Positions 1-14,000 of a stretch of DNA of 30,396 nt are shown here, in pieces. Under the pieces are notes generated by a model. That model was given only the letters and a program-made list of their open reading frames with translations, was not told the origin of the DNA and made no database searches. The number at the start of each line of letters is the position of its first letter. The first letter of the stretch is position 1. A program made the position numbers and the translations under genes. Location: NCBI RefSeq assembly GCF_000003605.2, contig NW_003140826.1:67245-97640 (forward strand), written 5' to 3'. Source of the stretch: Saccoglossus kowalevskii (lineage: Eukaryota; Hemichordata; Enteropneusta; Harrimaniidae).

Positions 1-1921
1 AACTTTATTTCGTTTCAATTCATAATCTGTAATTAATATATTATTACCCATCGACAATTTAATAAATACATATAGATGTATAGATAACTTTCGAAATTCC
101 AATTGAAGATTTCAATAAATACATCTACCGTTACATGCTACATTAACTATTCATTCTAAATACTTAGAAACGTTTATATCCCCCACCCCAAAAGAAATAT
201 TGAAAAAGGTCCGATGTCGTGTATACGAATATCCTATTCATTGCATCTTGTATTCAGTGCCCTCCCTAGATGCCCATGTATTTTACTGGGCGCCCTGATT
301 GGTTGGCGATACTGGTATATTGATTGTATATTGATTTGACAGGTCAAAGGTTAAATTCGAACATGTATGACTTGCATACGTAATGAATACATGGAAAGAG
401 CAATTACTTTTGTCTCGTTGAGGGAATTTTACGACTCGTGCAAAGTTAAACATTTACCAACCCTTGTAAACACTCATACACGATTGGATGTCTAATTTGC
501 TGCCGTCATTTAGCAATTTTCAAGAATATTAGAACGAAACGGAATAGTCCAAATTATTTAATAGGCGATTTTCTGTATATATTTCATACAGCATATATTT
601 GCAATTTGACAGAGTAGCTGATGTCACGGTCAATATCATATTCGTAACAAAGACGCAACGCTGAATGCTAGAGTGCAAATTATCCGACGGACATGACATT
701 ATGGTTGGCAATTACAGATTCCAAGCATAAAACATGCTTACTGCATAAAATAGTCCTATTTAATATTCAGACGTTGAAGCTCTAATCAGTAAAACTGTCG
801 GACCACTTAAAATTAATTAGCGACGGATTGATGACTCGGTGCGGATGTTTGATTTACATAGTTATTATCACAAAGTGGAAAGCACTAAATCAACTTAGCG
901 AGCCGGGATTTCCGATACGTTTTGTCAAGACTAATGCATTCAATTTGAGTCGGATTCCATCAGTAATACTAGGCAAACAATTACGCCGTTCAATCATGTA
1001 CAATTGATTCACAAATATGTGCAACTACTCTTTGAACCTCGCAAAAAAAAGTCAGCAATTAATTTTGACGGCGGAGCGGGTCAAACAATCATATCGAGTA
1101 ACTGAGATTTCCCAGGTGAAATAATGTTTAGAATCGTATGTGAAGGACGAAGTTAAATCTTTACTTCAAAATTCAATTTCTGCAGTTTTAACGCGTACAA
1201 CAGTGAAGTCCACGGATAATGGTACATCGTCAATTGGATTCAATTCGGCATAGTTTTCACGAATCGAATTGGAATAGCGTTCACTATATTGTGCAATTTA
1301 ATCGTCATCGCATAGACATTTACATCGGATGTATAACTACACTGATATGTCTACCACGTGAATATGCGTTTTATTTAAATCAACATATGAAGTCGTTCTT
1401 TTTATTTCATAATTGTCTGATTACGTTGTACAATAGAAAAATCACCGTTGATTGAAGCTTCTATGCAAAAGATGGCATGCTGGCTTGAACAAACCACTTC
1501 ATTTACCTGATTTAAAAAAAATGATTGAACAATGAAAAATTCAATTACAAAAGAAACAAGCAACCGCATTCTTATCTCCCCTGTGGGGATATCTATTTAA
1601 TTATTTTTCTCTTTGATTTAACGTTCCATGAAAAAATATCCGAGGGTCAAAATAGGAAAACATAATAATCCCCGACTGACAACCCTCAACATGACATAGT
1701 ACATCGGGCTGTTTATGTATACAGATTTCCGGGCCACATTAACGAGAGTAATTAGTTGCGTTAGTCAGCCACGCTACGCGTACACGAATATTCAGATTAT
1801 TTTGTTTGACACGCGATCAGTCCCTGGGGACAACGATTTTGTGGAAGAGGGATTTTCACAAGTGTCAACTGCTACCGCAAAGTTATTTTGACATCTGCAT
1901 ATATTTTCTCATTTATTTCAG
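1..1921. other. Upstream region, no gene recognised
   Basis: AT-rich sequence with only short, stop-limited frames. It must hold the COLQ promoter or an upstream non-coding exon, but I see no convincing TATA or CpG-rich core and do not place a start site. Confidence 0.4.
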
Positions 1922-2044
1922 CGCTATGACGAAATAAGTGAGCGATGACTCTTCGAAAGCTACTATGGATGTTATTAATATTGCATATTACCACTGTTTC
2001 ATCTACCAACAAATCTCGAACAAAAGATAGCGGCGAAATTGACG
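1922..2044 (+). CDS. COLQ: COLQ exon 1: 5' UTR end, start codon and signal peptide
   Basis: Coding begins at ATG 1945 and gives M-T-L-R, then a hydrophobic core KLLWMLLILHITTVSS, typical of a signal peptide of about 20 residues, followed by a polar linker ending S-G-E-I-D. The exon ends at the strong donor G|GTAAGT (2045) in phase 1, which matches the phase 1 acceptor of the VWC exon at 10350 and makes a Gly codon across the junction. A TTTATTTCAG acceptor ends at 1921, so a non-coding exon may lie further upstream. The start is chosen because only this ATG gives a signal peptide in the needed phase. The link to exon 2 across 8.3 kb is inferred from phase and from the need for a secretion signal. 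Confidence 0.75.
1926..1937 (+). promoter_or_regulatory. Minimal upstream ORF in the COLQ leader
   Basis: ATG ACG AAA TAA starts 19 bases before the COLQ start codon and stops 7 bases before it. If the leader includes this exon, this three-codon uORF could lower translation of the main frame. It is read directly from sequence; its function is inferred. Confidence 0.35.
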
Positions 2045-5000
2045 GTAAGTTGTCAGTGAGTTTGTAGTTACATTTTACGACGCGCTCGGAATTGTTGACC
2101 GTTGATCGTTTCCCACAGAAATTGACTTCAGCTATTTTGTCTATATGTTGCAAAATACATGTACTAGAAAAGAATACATCAACGTGATTCAAGTAACAGA
2201 GGGTGTGTTTCTAGCTTGAGCTAGCTTAGAGAGAAAAAAACAATCAACCTTTAGAGCAAAAGGTTGAAGAGAATCAAATGTGTAGGTCAATGTCATCGAC
2301 CAAGTTTATTTAGAACTATCGTTCAGGCGGCAGTCGCACTAAACATAATTAAACAAACGGGTTATTTAATGTCAGGTGTATATGTTTTTAACATTATAAA
2401 TGAAACCCGGATGTACAGGTACTCAACAATTTATTTGCGTTTTATAGTGAGGAGTTGTTTGTGATATTTTTGTATAATAACTAGTAATAACATACACAGA
2501 ATACGTACTATACTGTACTATTCAGGTACTACTTGACACATTGCGAATATATCGTATTTTATTTTGGGCTCGTTAAAGTTGGAGAGATGTTCCATCCTAG
2601 AGAGTGATTTTTTGGTGATTGCTGGAGTTGCAGAGGCAATGCACGCAATACATTCAATTTAAATGCGTTTTAAAAAAAAATATTTCAGTCGGTTAGCGAT
2701 CTCGAAGTTAATCGACTGCTGTAATTGGGTTAAGTGGATTGCCAGAATTAAATGGAATTTGCAATTACTGGGGATGAGGGTTACGCGATTACACAAACTG
2801 ATACGGAAGAGATCGCGCTATTTAAAATTCTCTGCATGAGAATCAGCGTTTAGAGTACGTGACTTTCCGATTCTTGCATCCCCGAGACATTTATGAATAT
2901 CACTGTATAAAACTACTAATATTACTAACTAAATGTTAAATCTGACGTCTCTTTTTAGTAATAATTAGTCTAAAACAATATTTAGAAAATAAGACAGAGA
3001 AAACTGGGTCGATGACGTTGCGTGCTCGACACGTATCTGATTGGTTCTATCTCATTCCTTTTAGTATGATGACCACGCAGACCGGCAATAGATAAGGTAG
3101 CAGGTCACATGCTTAACCTTGGTGATTACTGCATAGTTAATCTTTAAATACACTCTATTAATTATTATTGGGATCTACTATACCAAGGAATTAATTTCAA
3201 TTTAAAAGTTATTATTACATACATGATTTCGTGTCCACCAACAACGTTCATTAGTGGTAATTGTTGTGATTTCGTCGTCAATTTCAATAAAACGATATTT
3301 ACTCCACATTCCAAGCAGAAGAAAAAAGATTGTGTAAGGAACGCTCACTATCTTACCAATCATTTTACTTCCGATTGGATTTTCCAGCAGATTTAGTACA
3401 CTCATATATTTCTCTTTCATCGAGTTGCAAGGCAGTGTTTGTGTTTGTGTATGCACATTGCGTTAGGGTCTTTGAATTTTACAATGTATCTTTATTTCAT
3501 TCTGTTATTTGCAAAATCTAAAATAAAAAAGTATGATTGTTAAATTATTTTTCGCACTAAATATATGGTTTAAAAATTCTACACAAATGGCTGTCACGAG
3601 TTGTAATGGCATATCAGAGATTATTATACCTGATTTTGTTTCCCACGGGGTTTGTTTTAAATTGTCCATTTTAACATGTGTTTTTTTCGGAATTAATACT
3701 GTACATCTTTATATTGGAAACAAACCTTGGCAATTGTTGTAATTTGTATTCGTATTAAAAAAAATGCGAGACCTGAAGATCACGCGCGACATCCATTGTT
3801 ATTGTTTCTAGGTTACCAGTACATTACATGATCAAAATTATGTTATGATAATGCGCGACACTGCAAATGTCTAATCTAGCGTTTGGTATGTTACCCAAAA
3901 TACATCAGAATCATGCCAGATTACTGTATACGCTTATATCCATAATATACTTGTGCAGAGGACACATGCGGGTCAAACGACTTTACGAGTATGTCACGTA
4001 AGAAACGTGTGTTTGATGAACTCGATTAAAATTCTTCGAAGATTTTATTTAATAACCAATTCGGGCGTGAAAGCAATTGTATGCTGTTAAGATGCGGATG
4101 TCGCAAACTTCGAGCTAAAGTTATCTGTCATTCACATGTACAACCTAACTGAAATAAATGCAGACATATACAGTTACTGAAAAACAAAAACAAAATTGTA
4201 AATTGTAAAAAGTTGTGAGGTTATTGACCAGTAGTATGCACAAGTGTGGTAATACTTCTTCGATAAAGTGCTCATTGCTACTGTATCGCCATTAATGGTT
4301 CTTCCGTTCCCATGGGACTGGACTGAATTATTAGTATGTTATGATTTCAGACACGATTAGTTAAAGACGGGGACATGACAGGAAATGAATGGATGCTATA
4401 AATACTGTAATAACGGCTATAGCAGAAATAGTAATGTCGAATACGCACAGAACTGTCTAGTAATATAAAGATACAATCAGTACTTAATAAACCGGAACTA
4501 ACTAGCTGTTGTGACTTGTGCACAAATTAGTGATTAATCTCTATTTTCTTAGAAATATTCTGGCGTCAATTATGTGTAGACGTAGTTACATTGACGAATA
4601 AACCACACACACGCGTGTACATTGTCCGGTACACTCATATCAATAAACACATTACGTAATTCTTCTATAGTCCGAGACAGTCATTCCTGAATTGGATGAT
4701 ACAATTTTTTTTATTGGATGAATTGTCGGACAATATTTCAAAGCATGCACGCTATATCACATACATAACTCATAAAAGTGCCGATAACCTTGTTCCAAAA
4801 ATAGATCCACGGCGATGTTTCAGTTAAATGAAATGATCGGACTAAAATTGTATGTTCTGTCTTGTAATATTATTAAATTTATTTCATTCTAAAGTTCGAT
4901 TTATTTCGTTATTAAGTTTTTACGTGTGTTAAAAGAATGTAATTGGACAAGTGGTAACTATGGAAACATACATCGCCATAAATCGATAGTGCACCTTGGT

Positions 5001-8000
5001 TGGCAGACTGCTGTAATTTGTACATGTCCGCTGTTCTGATGATTGGCAGATTAGATTAATTACGATCTTGCATATTCGGTGTTCAGCACTCCCGCGCCGT
5101 AGTCATAACCAAAATAGACTAAATAATCAGCAACAATCAATCAATATCTTTTTTATTACAGTCTGTATCAGAGCGAATCATCCGATTAGTAATTCCTCTT
5201 GCCAGTCACGTGCGTATTTCGATACCATGGACAATCAGCCACCATGTCACAAGCGCACTTGAGTATGTAGGTCGAACCAAACGGAGTATGGTACGGATCA
5301 GTTACAGGCATACCGTAGAGTCAATGGTATATAGAGCTTAAACTTCTTTTAGATATAGCTGCAGGCCGTAACCCAAACTAGACAGTGATAGTGTTCGAAC
5401 GATCACGACAAGATCGTGAATTTCACGATCAAGTTTTATCCTTAGTTCTTCCAGAAAATTGTGTTGTGCTTTTGCCACATAATCAACCTCCTTTCATTTT
5501 GTGGTTGCGGCTGCTGTTTAGGCCACGAATTACAATAAATAGTTGAGTATTATTAATCACATTCTTGTAAATTCATTTATCGTGCTTATAATTACGAAAT
5601 AAACAATTTGTATATCTTACGACAACATACTAACATTAAATATTATTACATGACTATAATTTGAATGCGATGCATTTGTTTCGAAATAATTAAACACATT
5701 TAACTCCCGATGTTAACTTTGAAGCGATCATGTTCATTTTTGTAAATTGTAGCGGATGTCAAGGACCACCCACGACCAACGTAAACGTGTATGATTCAGA
5801 TTAACCTGGTTGAGACTTACGACATACTACGTGAATGGATTTCAATGTTATTACGTTAGTAGATTATTAGATTTAATACAAACAATACAGAGCAACCCAA
5901 GCCTGATTTTGTCAAGGTCCATGTGCACACCATTGGAATAATGTATTTATAAAATGGACTATTGGTTCATGCATGACATGCCTTTACTTCTTTGAAACGG
6001 GTCATCGGACTTTGGAAGTGTAGTGTTACCGAACGATATTAAACTGACACCGATACTGTAGTATATCTAGTGTTACAATTTAGCACTTTGAACTATACAC
6101 TTGACACTCGTTCGCTACGTACACAAGACGGGAAACTAGTCATTATACATAAACTGTACGCCACTTCGAGTCCCAAGCGACGATAACAACGCACGCTAAA
6201 CACACAAAGGCTCATGGGTAGACGCGTGTTTGTAAACAACGTTACGCTATGGCTGTCTGCCGCATGCGCAGGTGACGACTCTCCCGCTTTAATGTCTGCT
6301 ATTCCTAATTTTACTTTACGTACTTCAATAATAAGTCATCAATTCAGTGCATTTCTCAGCATTGAATACAGCGATGTATTACATGTTTTACTCATGATGT
6401 TTTACTCATCGGCGTGTTCTACATCAACGAAACGTCCATCGAAGTTTTTGCTGAGAAACAATATGGTCAATGCAGGAAACATAATTAACCAATTCAGTGC
6501 GTTGTGTTTAGCTAATACTAATAATATATATTGTTATACATCTGTCACCGTAACGCTATAAGTTACAGCGTGCCATAATTTTGCGATATTTAACGGGGTA
6601 TTTTCATTCTACCATATAAGGTATGCGAATTCCAAATATGGAATGATTACGCGCGTAAACAAACATGGCTGCCACCAGAGTTTGACCGAATTCTACACAG
6701 AGAAGTTCGCTGATTCTGTTCCAAATTTTTTTGATTTCGGTGTTTCCATGATGTATCCTAGGAAGGAAAAGATGTATAATATAAGGTTATTACGAGAATA
6801 CCTCAAAATATGCACTCAGACAGTACGCCGTCGCATCGACCTATGCTGCGCGTCGGTCAATACTACCGATGTACTGTCTTCATGCATACTTTGAGGTATC
6901 CTCGTAAAAACCTTATAATACATAGCACGATTCATATTTTTAAAGGTATATGTTTTCTGAATATTCGACGCAAATCTTACCCATCATGCAATGCACCGTA
7001 TAGGGTGGCCATGTTAAAAAGCCACACGTCATCCCAATGGCGATACCGAGATACTCTCCTATGACTATGAAAGGCAAATGATTCAGTAGCAAATTCATTT
7101 ATCCAGAACTTCTAAATAATCCCTGGATAATGCACATAATTTAGGTACGTTAGCTTGGTGTTGCCATAATAAAACCAGTACAACAAATAGATAGCTGCAC
7201 CAACACTAACATATAAGTACATGTTCTATTGTATTTCTATATAATATTATGCTTACATGTTACAAAATGCAAGTGAGATCCAATATGACTGATGTATACA
7301 GTACAAAGTTAGTTCCGTATCACTTTGATTTTATGCTGGGACATAAACCTTTGACATTTTAAACACTCATCGGTATAATCTCCACACAGCTGATTGTAAT
7401 CAATTTACTATGATACTATTTTGATGCCGAGAGCTCACCCGAATGCCCACGTCATTTCGTTCGTTGACGTCATCAAATACCGAGGTTAAAGGGTATTTTT
7501 AAATTCAGTAATATCGTAAAAGTATTCACAACTTATCTGTAAACAAAAGCAATGAATTTATTTTGCAATCGTTTTTATAATCATTCACATATAGTATATA
7601 TGTAATGATTATCATGAACTATGTATATGAGAAACAAAACGTTAAATTATATAACTTAAATACGTAGAGGGATTGCCTGAAAAGCTAACCTGTAAGCATA
7701 TAGCTAGCATATCCGAACGAATTCAGATTTCCTACCTATAGCTTCGCCCATCTCTCCGCATTGTCTCGTATCTCGCGATCGGGCATTACCCGATATGATT
7801 CAAACTTGTTGGGTGGCGCGTATGCCATTTTGTTCAGCAGTCCGGTTACCAATGACTAGCGCGTGTCTTTTTATTTAGAAAAAATCAATTTGCCCAAATG
7901 TAGGGTGTTCATTCCATGAAATGTGTAGCGTAATTATTTTTTTTGATTAATAGTGGGTGTTTATTAAAAATCAGGCCAAACACATAAAGTCGAAGACAAG

Positions 8001-11000
8001 CCAGTTATTCGTTGCGTTTTGTTTCAAAACTAGTCTAAGAATGGATATGTGGCTAGTCAAAAAATGCGTCAAGCAGTGTGTAGCCATTGTTCCATTCGAG
8101 AGAGAGGGTAACATGTCACTGAAAACCAGTACTGCCGATAGTTAATGCCGTTTTCTGATACGTGTTATTTATTGCGGTCTGCCAAAGAAGTACTGTGTTT
8201 ACGTGTTTTTGTATAAATTGCCAATGGGGTAATTGACAGCGCATGCTTATCTCACAACTATAATGATTCAAGCCACAGCTGAGCTGCTATGTAAAGCATT
8301 TAATTTGTAATTGTAATGCACATTAAGATTTCATTGACGTAGTGTGTAATACGTCTCGTGACTATAATAGTAACTGACCATAAACGTCGAGCATTCATCG
8401 GCGGATGTGGGATAATATTACAACAATATTTTGTTAAAGGCTGTTCTCGCGTATTAATAAATTCGGATAATATTATTACCCTATTTTTTGTTTTGTTTTC
8501 GCCCATTAGGAACCAATGTTAAATGGCTCGACGTTTTCGTGGTCTTAGTCATTTTGCACCAAAAGTTCGTTCGTGAGTTTTGTAAACAACGTCATTGAAT
8601 AAAACCATAATGTATAAAATAAATTATCATAAACAAGTGAAAATTAGGAATTCGCTTCATTCGATCGACAAAGTAGTTTAATGTGTAGTAAACCATAGTG
8701 AAACGTATAGAAATTTTGGTGGGTAATAAGTGAAAAGTGTCGTGAAAAAATATTCGACGTCACAATGAGAGACGATGTCATTAAGATATATACCAAATAT
8801 ATATACAGTCAACGGTGAATAGTCCCAACTACGAGAATACCACAAAGTATGCACGAATAGAAGTCACTGAGCCGGAAATCCTTAAAATGAAATTCCCACA
8901 ATTCAAACTCTAACATTATAAAGTCACGTGATAATAAAATTACATTATTGTCACAAATATTGAATTTATGGGCCGTCGATCAATCATAAATCTGTCATTT
9001 TTTCTTGTTTAAATACTTCAGAATTTTCCCGGTTTAATGGCAATTGTGGTGACAATATTTCGTGAATGTCACTGACACTGTTTCGCAATCAAACAAAAAA
9101 TCGCTATTTTCACAAACTTTTCAACATCAGTTAAACTTCCGTCAGTGATATACATTCTGAGTTCACTCTCATTATCGATCAATCAATTTAGTACGGGAGA
9201 TAAATAACATTTAATAGTAACTTATCCGTAATAAATATATTGCAATATAAAAACATACCATCAGAATGTATTAAACAAAGTATATCACTCAAAAATATAT
9301 CATATCATTCAAAGTTAAACAATTAAAAACGTAATTGACTAATGAATTATCGAAACGATGTGGTACTAAAGATTGTAACTTTGGTATTAATCTCTCAAGA
9401 GGCAAATAGTAAGTTGGAAGTATGGCATTTCCAAAAAATTTTCTTTGGTTTTAGTATATTTTTGTTGACTCGCACATGTCAAATAGAATGTCAATTTATT
9501 TCTATGAAAACAGGAACTGTAATAAGGATTGGAGAGATGAAATAACCGGCACTTAACCGAGATTTGCGGGTAAAACATGCCACATATGTCACTGTCGTCT
9601 TAAGATCGGTGGATTATTGTTATATTAACGGGATCATCGGTGGTTACACTGATTATCACGCTTATTGCATGTACATTTCACGACGTCATTTTGGCAGTAT
9701 CTTATAGTATTGTTTTTTTTCTTTTTCAATCTGACACACATCCAGTGATTAATAGTCAAGCAGTGCCCCAGCTGTGGATGTTAATTATTATGTTTTCCTT
9801 AACCGTGATCGTTAATAATGTTTGTATTAAGAAGGCGTGCAATTATATAACGTATTACAACAAGGGGCACTTAACTGTACTGTAAATTAGGCGAGCGCTA
9901 TATTCATGCAATGACGTATTAATTATATATCTGACATATATTAATGCCACATGTATATCTAGCCTGACATGTAGGCGTGAGTGGCGCCCTCGCCGGCCGT
10001 ACGGCACCAGAACTTGCTGTGTGTGGGGTTTGGAGCACCGCAAACACACGCGATCTCGTCAGCGCAAAGTATATCTAAAACAAGATAATAAATTGCACCG
10101 TGCTTCAAAACACTCGAATTGTATTTATTACGCATATATATCATATTGCAGTATGACCAGTCTCTATATCGATAGCGATGAACTTCTTTATTATTTCATG
10201 TACTTGTCATTTTAATCGTAATTAGCTGGAGCATTAAATGCATATATGGTTGTCTTAATATTGTTGTGTCAATTTTATGTTTGCGTCATAGAATAAAACA
10301 TGAACGGAAAAAACTCTCATATCGTGAATATGTTTTGTTTCTGTTTCAGGCAGATGTCTTCATGGCGACATAACAATTCCTAACAATGAACGCTTCACGC
10401 CTGAAGAGGACGCATGCGCAACATGTATATGCCAGGTATATTCACATTTTTATTTCAGTATAACGTGTGGTTTGAATAGATTTTGAATAAAATCGTAATC
10501 ATTTCCCAAGTAGTGAATACTTAAAGGGCGGTAGTCGTCGCACTGGGCATGTGCGACATTTGTGTTGATAAACATTCAATGCGCTCTTCTAATTGAAATC
10601 ACAAGTATGAGGTTTGACCTGGGCGCGACTTGCACTAATTACCGCCGGTGACTCCTTCGATATCATCCAATCACCTGAAAACATCTAATTAAAGCTTGGT
10701 AACGTCTCAGTTAGTACTCCTGTAATCTGCGCAACAGTCAAAGTCGCCATCTTTGTTAATATGAGACCCATATATCTCGCGCATGCGTGGCGCCCTTCAA
10801 ATTAAATTGCAAAACATAGAATTAAATTAATTGTATCATAGTTGATGCGTGTCGTCGTTGTGCAGATTCAGTAAACAACAACTACCACGATTGCTCACAG
10901 GACACATGCCGAAGAACGTCAGTTTTCAGCAATGTAATGAGAAGATCTGAATAAATGTTTTCTTCTCACAGGAAGGTAAGGTGACATGTAAGCCGATAAT

Positions 11001-14000
11001 ATGCCAGGAACTGAGCTGCGATATTACCATCAAACGACCGAACGAATGTTGTGCCCGTTGTGCAAGTAAGTATAGTAAACCAACTAAAATGTGTTTCTGT
11101 TGTTTGTATTGTTCATCATAAATTTTGTCGAAACGCAATACAGAATATATACAATTTATTTTCGTGTAGATATCTCTTAAAGCGAGGGATTCGTCACCTG
11201 CGCATGCGTCAAATGTTATAGCGTGTCATTGTTTCCAAACAAGCGTCTACCCATGAGCCTTTGCGTTTTTAGCGTGTGTGTGTATCATCGCCTGGGACTC
11301 AATTGCCGCGCGTGCGCAGGTGATGACCCTCCTGTTCTAATTAAATTCGAATTAATCAGTATAAAGATTCGTATGGAAAACAGGACGCGGGCATTTGTTC
11401 GTTGGGTTAGTTAAATCACATACTTTAAGATTTGCGGGATTGTCATTATATCATGCACGTGTCCCGTGATAATTTCAAAGATTGCTGTTTAACATATTAA
11501 CGTTACTCTCGTGCACTCACTCACAGCTACCACTATACACATTGCCAACATAACCGAAGAAAAAGAAAAGTCGGATGGAAAGTCAACGCTGGCAACCGAT
11601 ATTGCGTTGTCAGATTTCGTTCCGATCGATGAAACAACAGGGATAATACTACGTCTACCGCCCCCACCGATGATACCTCCACCTCCTCCTTCAAGGATGA
11701 ACATTGACTCGGAACCGACGATAATTCCAACCATGGCTCCACCCACTCCGCCAACATGTACCAAGGTGTGTTGCATTCTATTCCTCAAAATTAGTTTCAA
11801 TGATCAAGCCATAGAATTCTTTCAGAATACAATTTGCTAAATAACTAATGTACTACTTACATATCTGATGAAAATACTTGTTTGTAAATAGTCAAATCAT
11901 TTAGCATTGTCTCTGATTGGCCAATTGATAAACAATCCGGAAAATATACCTTACGTACGGTATGCAGACCGAAACACGAGTAAACTGGGCACGAGTGGAT
12001 ATACGTGTAGGCTTATGCAACTTATATCATAAAATACGTTTGTAAACTGAAATATTACCCCAGTCTTGTTCACCAAGTTTTCAAATAAATTTAAAATACG
12101 GAAATCGTCAATTATTATTTAGAACACTTGTTTCACTGAAGCATGCCACATTCTCATTATTATTTTGCATTTTAACCATTAATTGATGAGAATACTAGTC
12201 CATTTGTTCCTGCTGCCAACCGTGGGAATGACAATGCACTCTCACAAACTGCAGTCGCGCAAAGAACGTAGTTTGCACCTAAATTCACTCACCCACGAAT
12301 GCAAACATATACGTTTAGAACGCAAATGTTGACCAATGTTGGAATGAATACATTATAATAAATTTTATGTTTTTGAAAGGTTTTACTTTATGGTAAATGA
12401 CGAACATCCACACAATTGCTTTCATTTATATAAGTACATCATATTGACAAAAGACAAAGTCAATGAAACATTCTGTCGCATGAGGGCGCAACTTATGGAA
12501 ATTGCGAATAGTTCTCCTATGTAGTCGTACTGACGCCATTTTTCTTATTGGGTGAGCTCGATTTTATGAAGTGCTTAAAGAATATATCCTAGTTAGATTC
12601 ACTAAACACTACAGAAACTACACAACAAACCGATCATGTCGTGCAGGAGGTAATTAATTGTTGTCATTGTTTTCAATTAGGACTGTACAGATCAATGCGG
12701 ATGCCCTCCTGGTCCGCCAGGTGCACGCGGACCTCCTGGACCAGCTGGCGAACAAGGACCACCGGGAGAAATTGGACCACCTGGACCACCTGTAAGTTAA
12801 TGTGAAACATGAATTAGTTATTATCAAAGATCGCCAAGATATTATTTACACATAAAGACAATAGTGTACACTGTGTTGTAAAATAATTAACATGTACATC
12901 AATTGTAATAAACACTTATTGTAATATAATATGTTTCTATGCATGCGTATATCTCGATGTACAATTACACTGACTATATATGGCCATCATAGCACGATGT
13001 CTGTACAATGCTAACTATCTAGTTTATATTACAGGGCAGACGAGGCAAGAAGAGTAAATTGAGGGTTGGTACTTTGGAATCCTCTCAAAGTATTTGCCTA
13101 ACTTAAATGTTCCTGCTCCGTGTTTCTCTCATAGATCCTGTCATCTTATAACATACCATTATTTCATTAGTATATTACTCAATGCTCATCTCTCTAAAAC
13201 TATGGATTACTCATTGTAATAATACTTGCACGGTTATTGTTTAATTTTATTTTTTTCTCATTCCCTCTTCCACACTAACCCAAAATGTATCACAGTCATG
13301 GTTTTAGAATTGTAAAGCAATAAACACATGTCTGCTGTTTCTATAACTCACAATTCAAAAACATGTCACGTCTAATAAAACTTGTATTATTGATAATTTA
13401 TATAATTGATTAATTATTACATGTGTGTCAACATATACCATAACTTAAATCACAAACTGACAATATGTATGCATCCGTGTGTGTGTGTGTGGTTTCTGGT
13501 TTACTCTGTTCTTAATTAAATATGCGAAATTAGATACCAATTAAATCAGATTTCAATGTCAAGTTTTATCATTTTGTCTTTACGCGCTTTATACAAAATA
13601 AACGAAATATTAATTCGCGTGGTGTTTATTTCAGGGCCCGCCTGGAGAAAAGGGTCAACAGGGTGTAATGGGACCAGCAGGGGAAAAGGTAAAATTCAAT
13701 TCCACCTAATGCAAGATCTGTACGTAAAGTCACATTAATCTTATGCTCATATGTCTGACGTATTAAATACCTATTGATTTTTTGAAGGGTTCTCCTGGGC
13801 GTCCAGGTATTCCAGGAAAAGATGGACCCAAGGGGTCTGAAGGTCGACAAGGGCGACGTGGAAGAAAGGTTAATATAATGTCATACTATCCAAAATTTAA
13901 TTGAACTTTTAGACAAACGTGTGCATACAAATATGCATATAATTAAAACGGGTGGCCGCTGTATAATATTGTTATAATATATTGTTGAATTAATGTACGC

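Larger units (their letters stand above)
2045..10349 (+). other. COLQ intron 1 (8.3 kb)
   Basis: No exon with matching phase and protein likeness was found between the signal-peptide exon and the VWC exon. It contains a MITE copy (6168-6292), a foldback (6779-6920), a small perfect palindrome (5412-5430), a TGACGTCA site near 7465 and a GC-rich island at about 9965-10070. The rest is AT-rich with no structure I can name. Confidence 0.5.

Noticed and set aside
6214..6561. 115-codon + strand open frame
   Set aside because: Its first part is MITE copy 1 and the rest is low-complexity intron sequence; no protein likeness.
11489..11800. Glycine-rich minus strand frame
   Set aside because: Antisense of the proline-coding PRAD exon; poly-Gly comes from reversing CCN codons.
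13061..13064. GTAAAT donor at 13054 for the small GRRGKK exon
   Set aside because: It ends in phase 1, whereas the next collagen exon needs phase 0, so it cannot join without another exon that I could not find.
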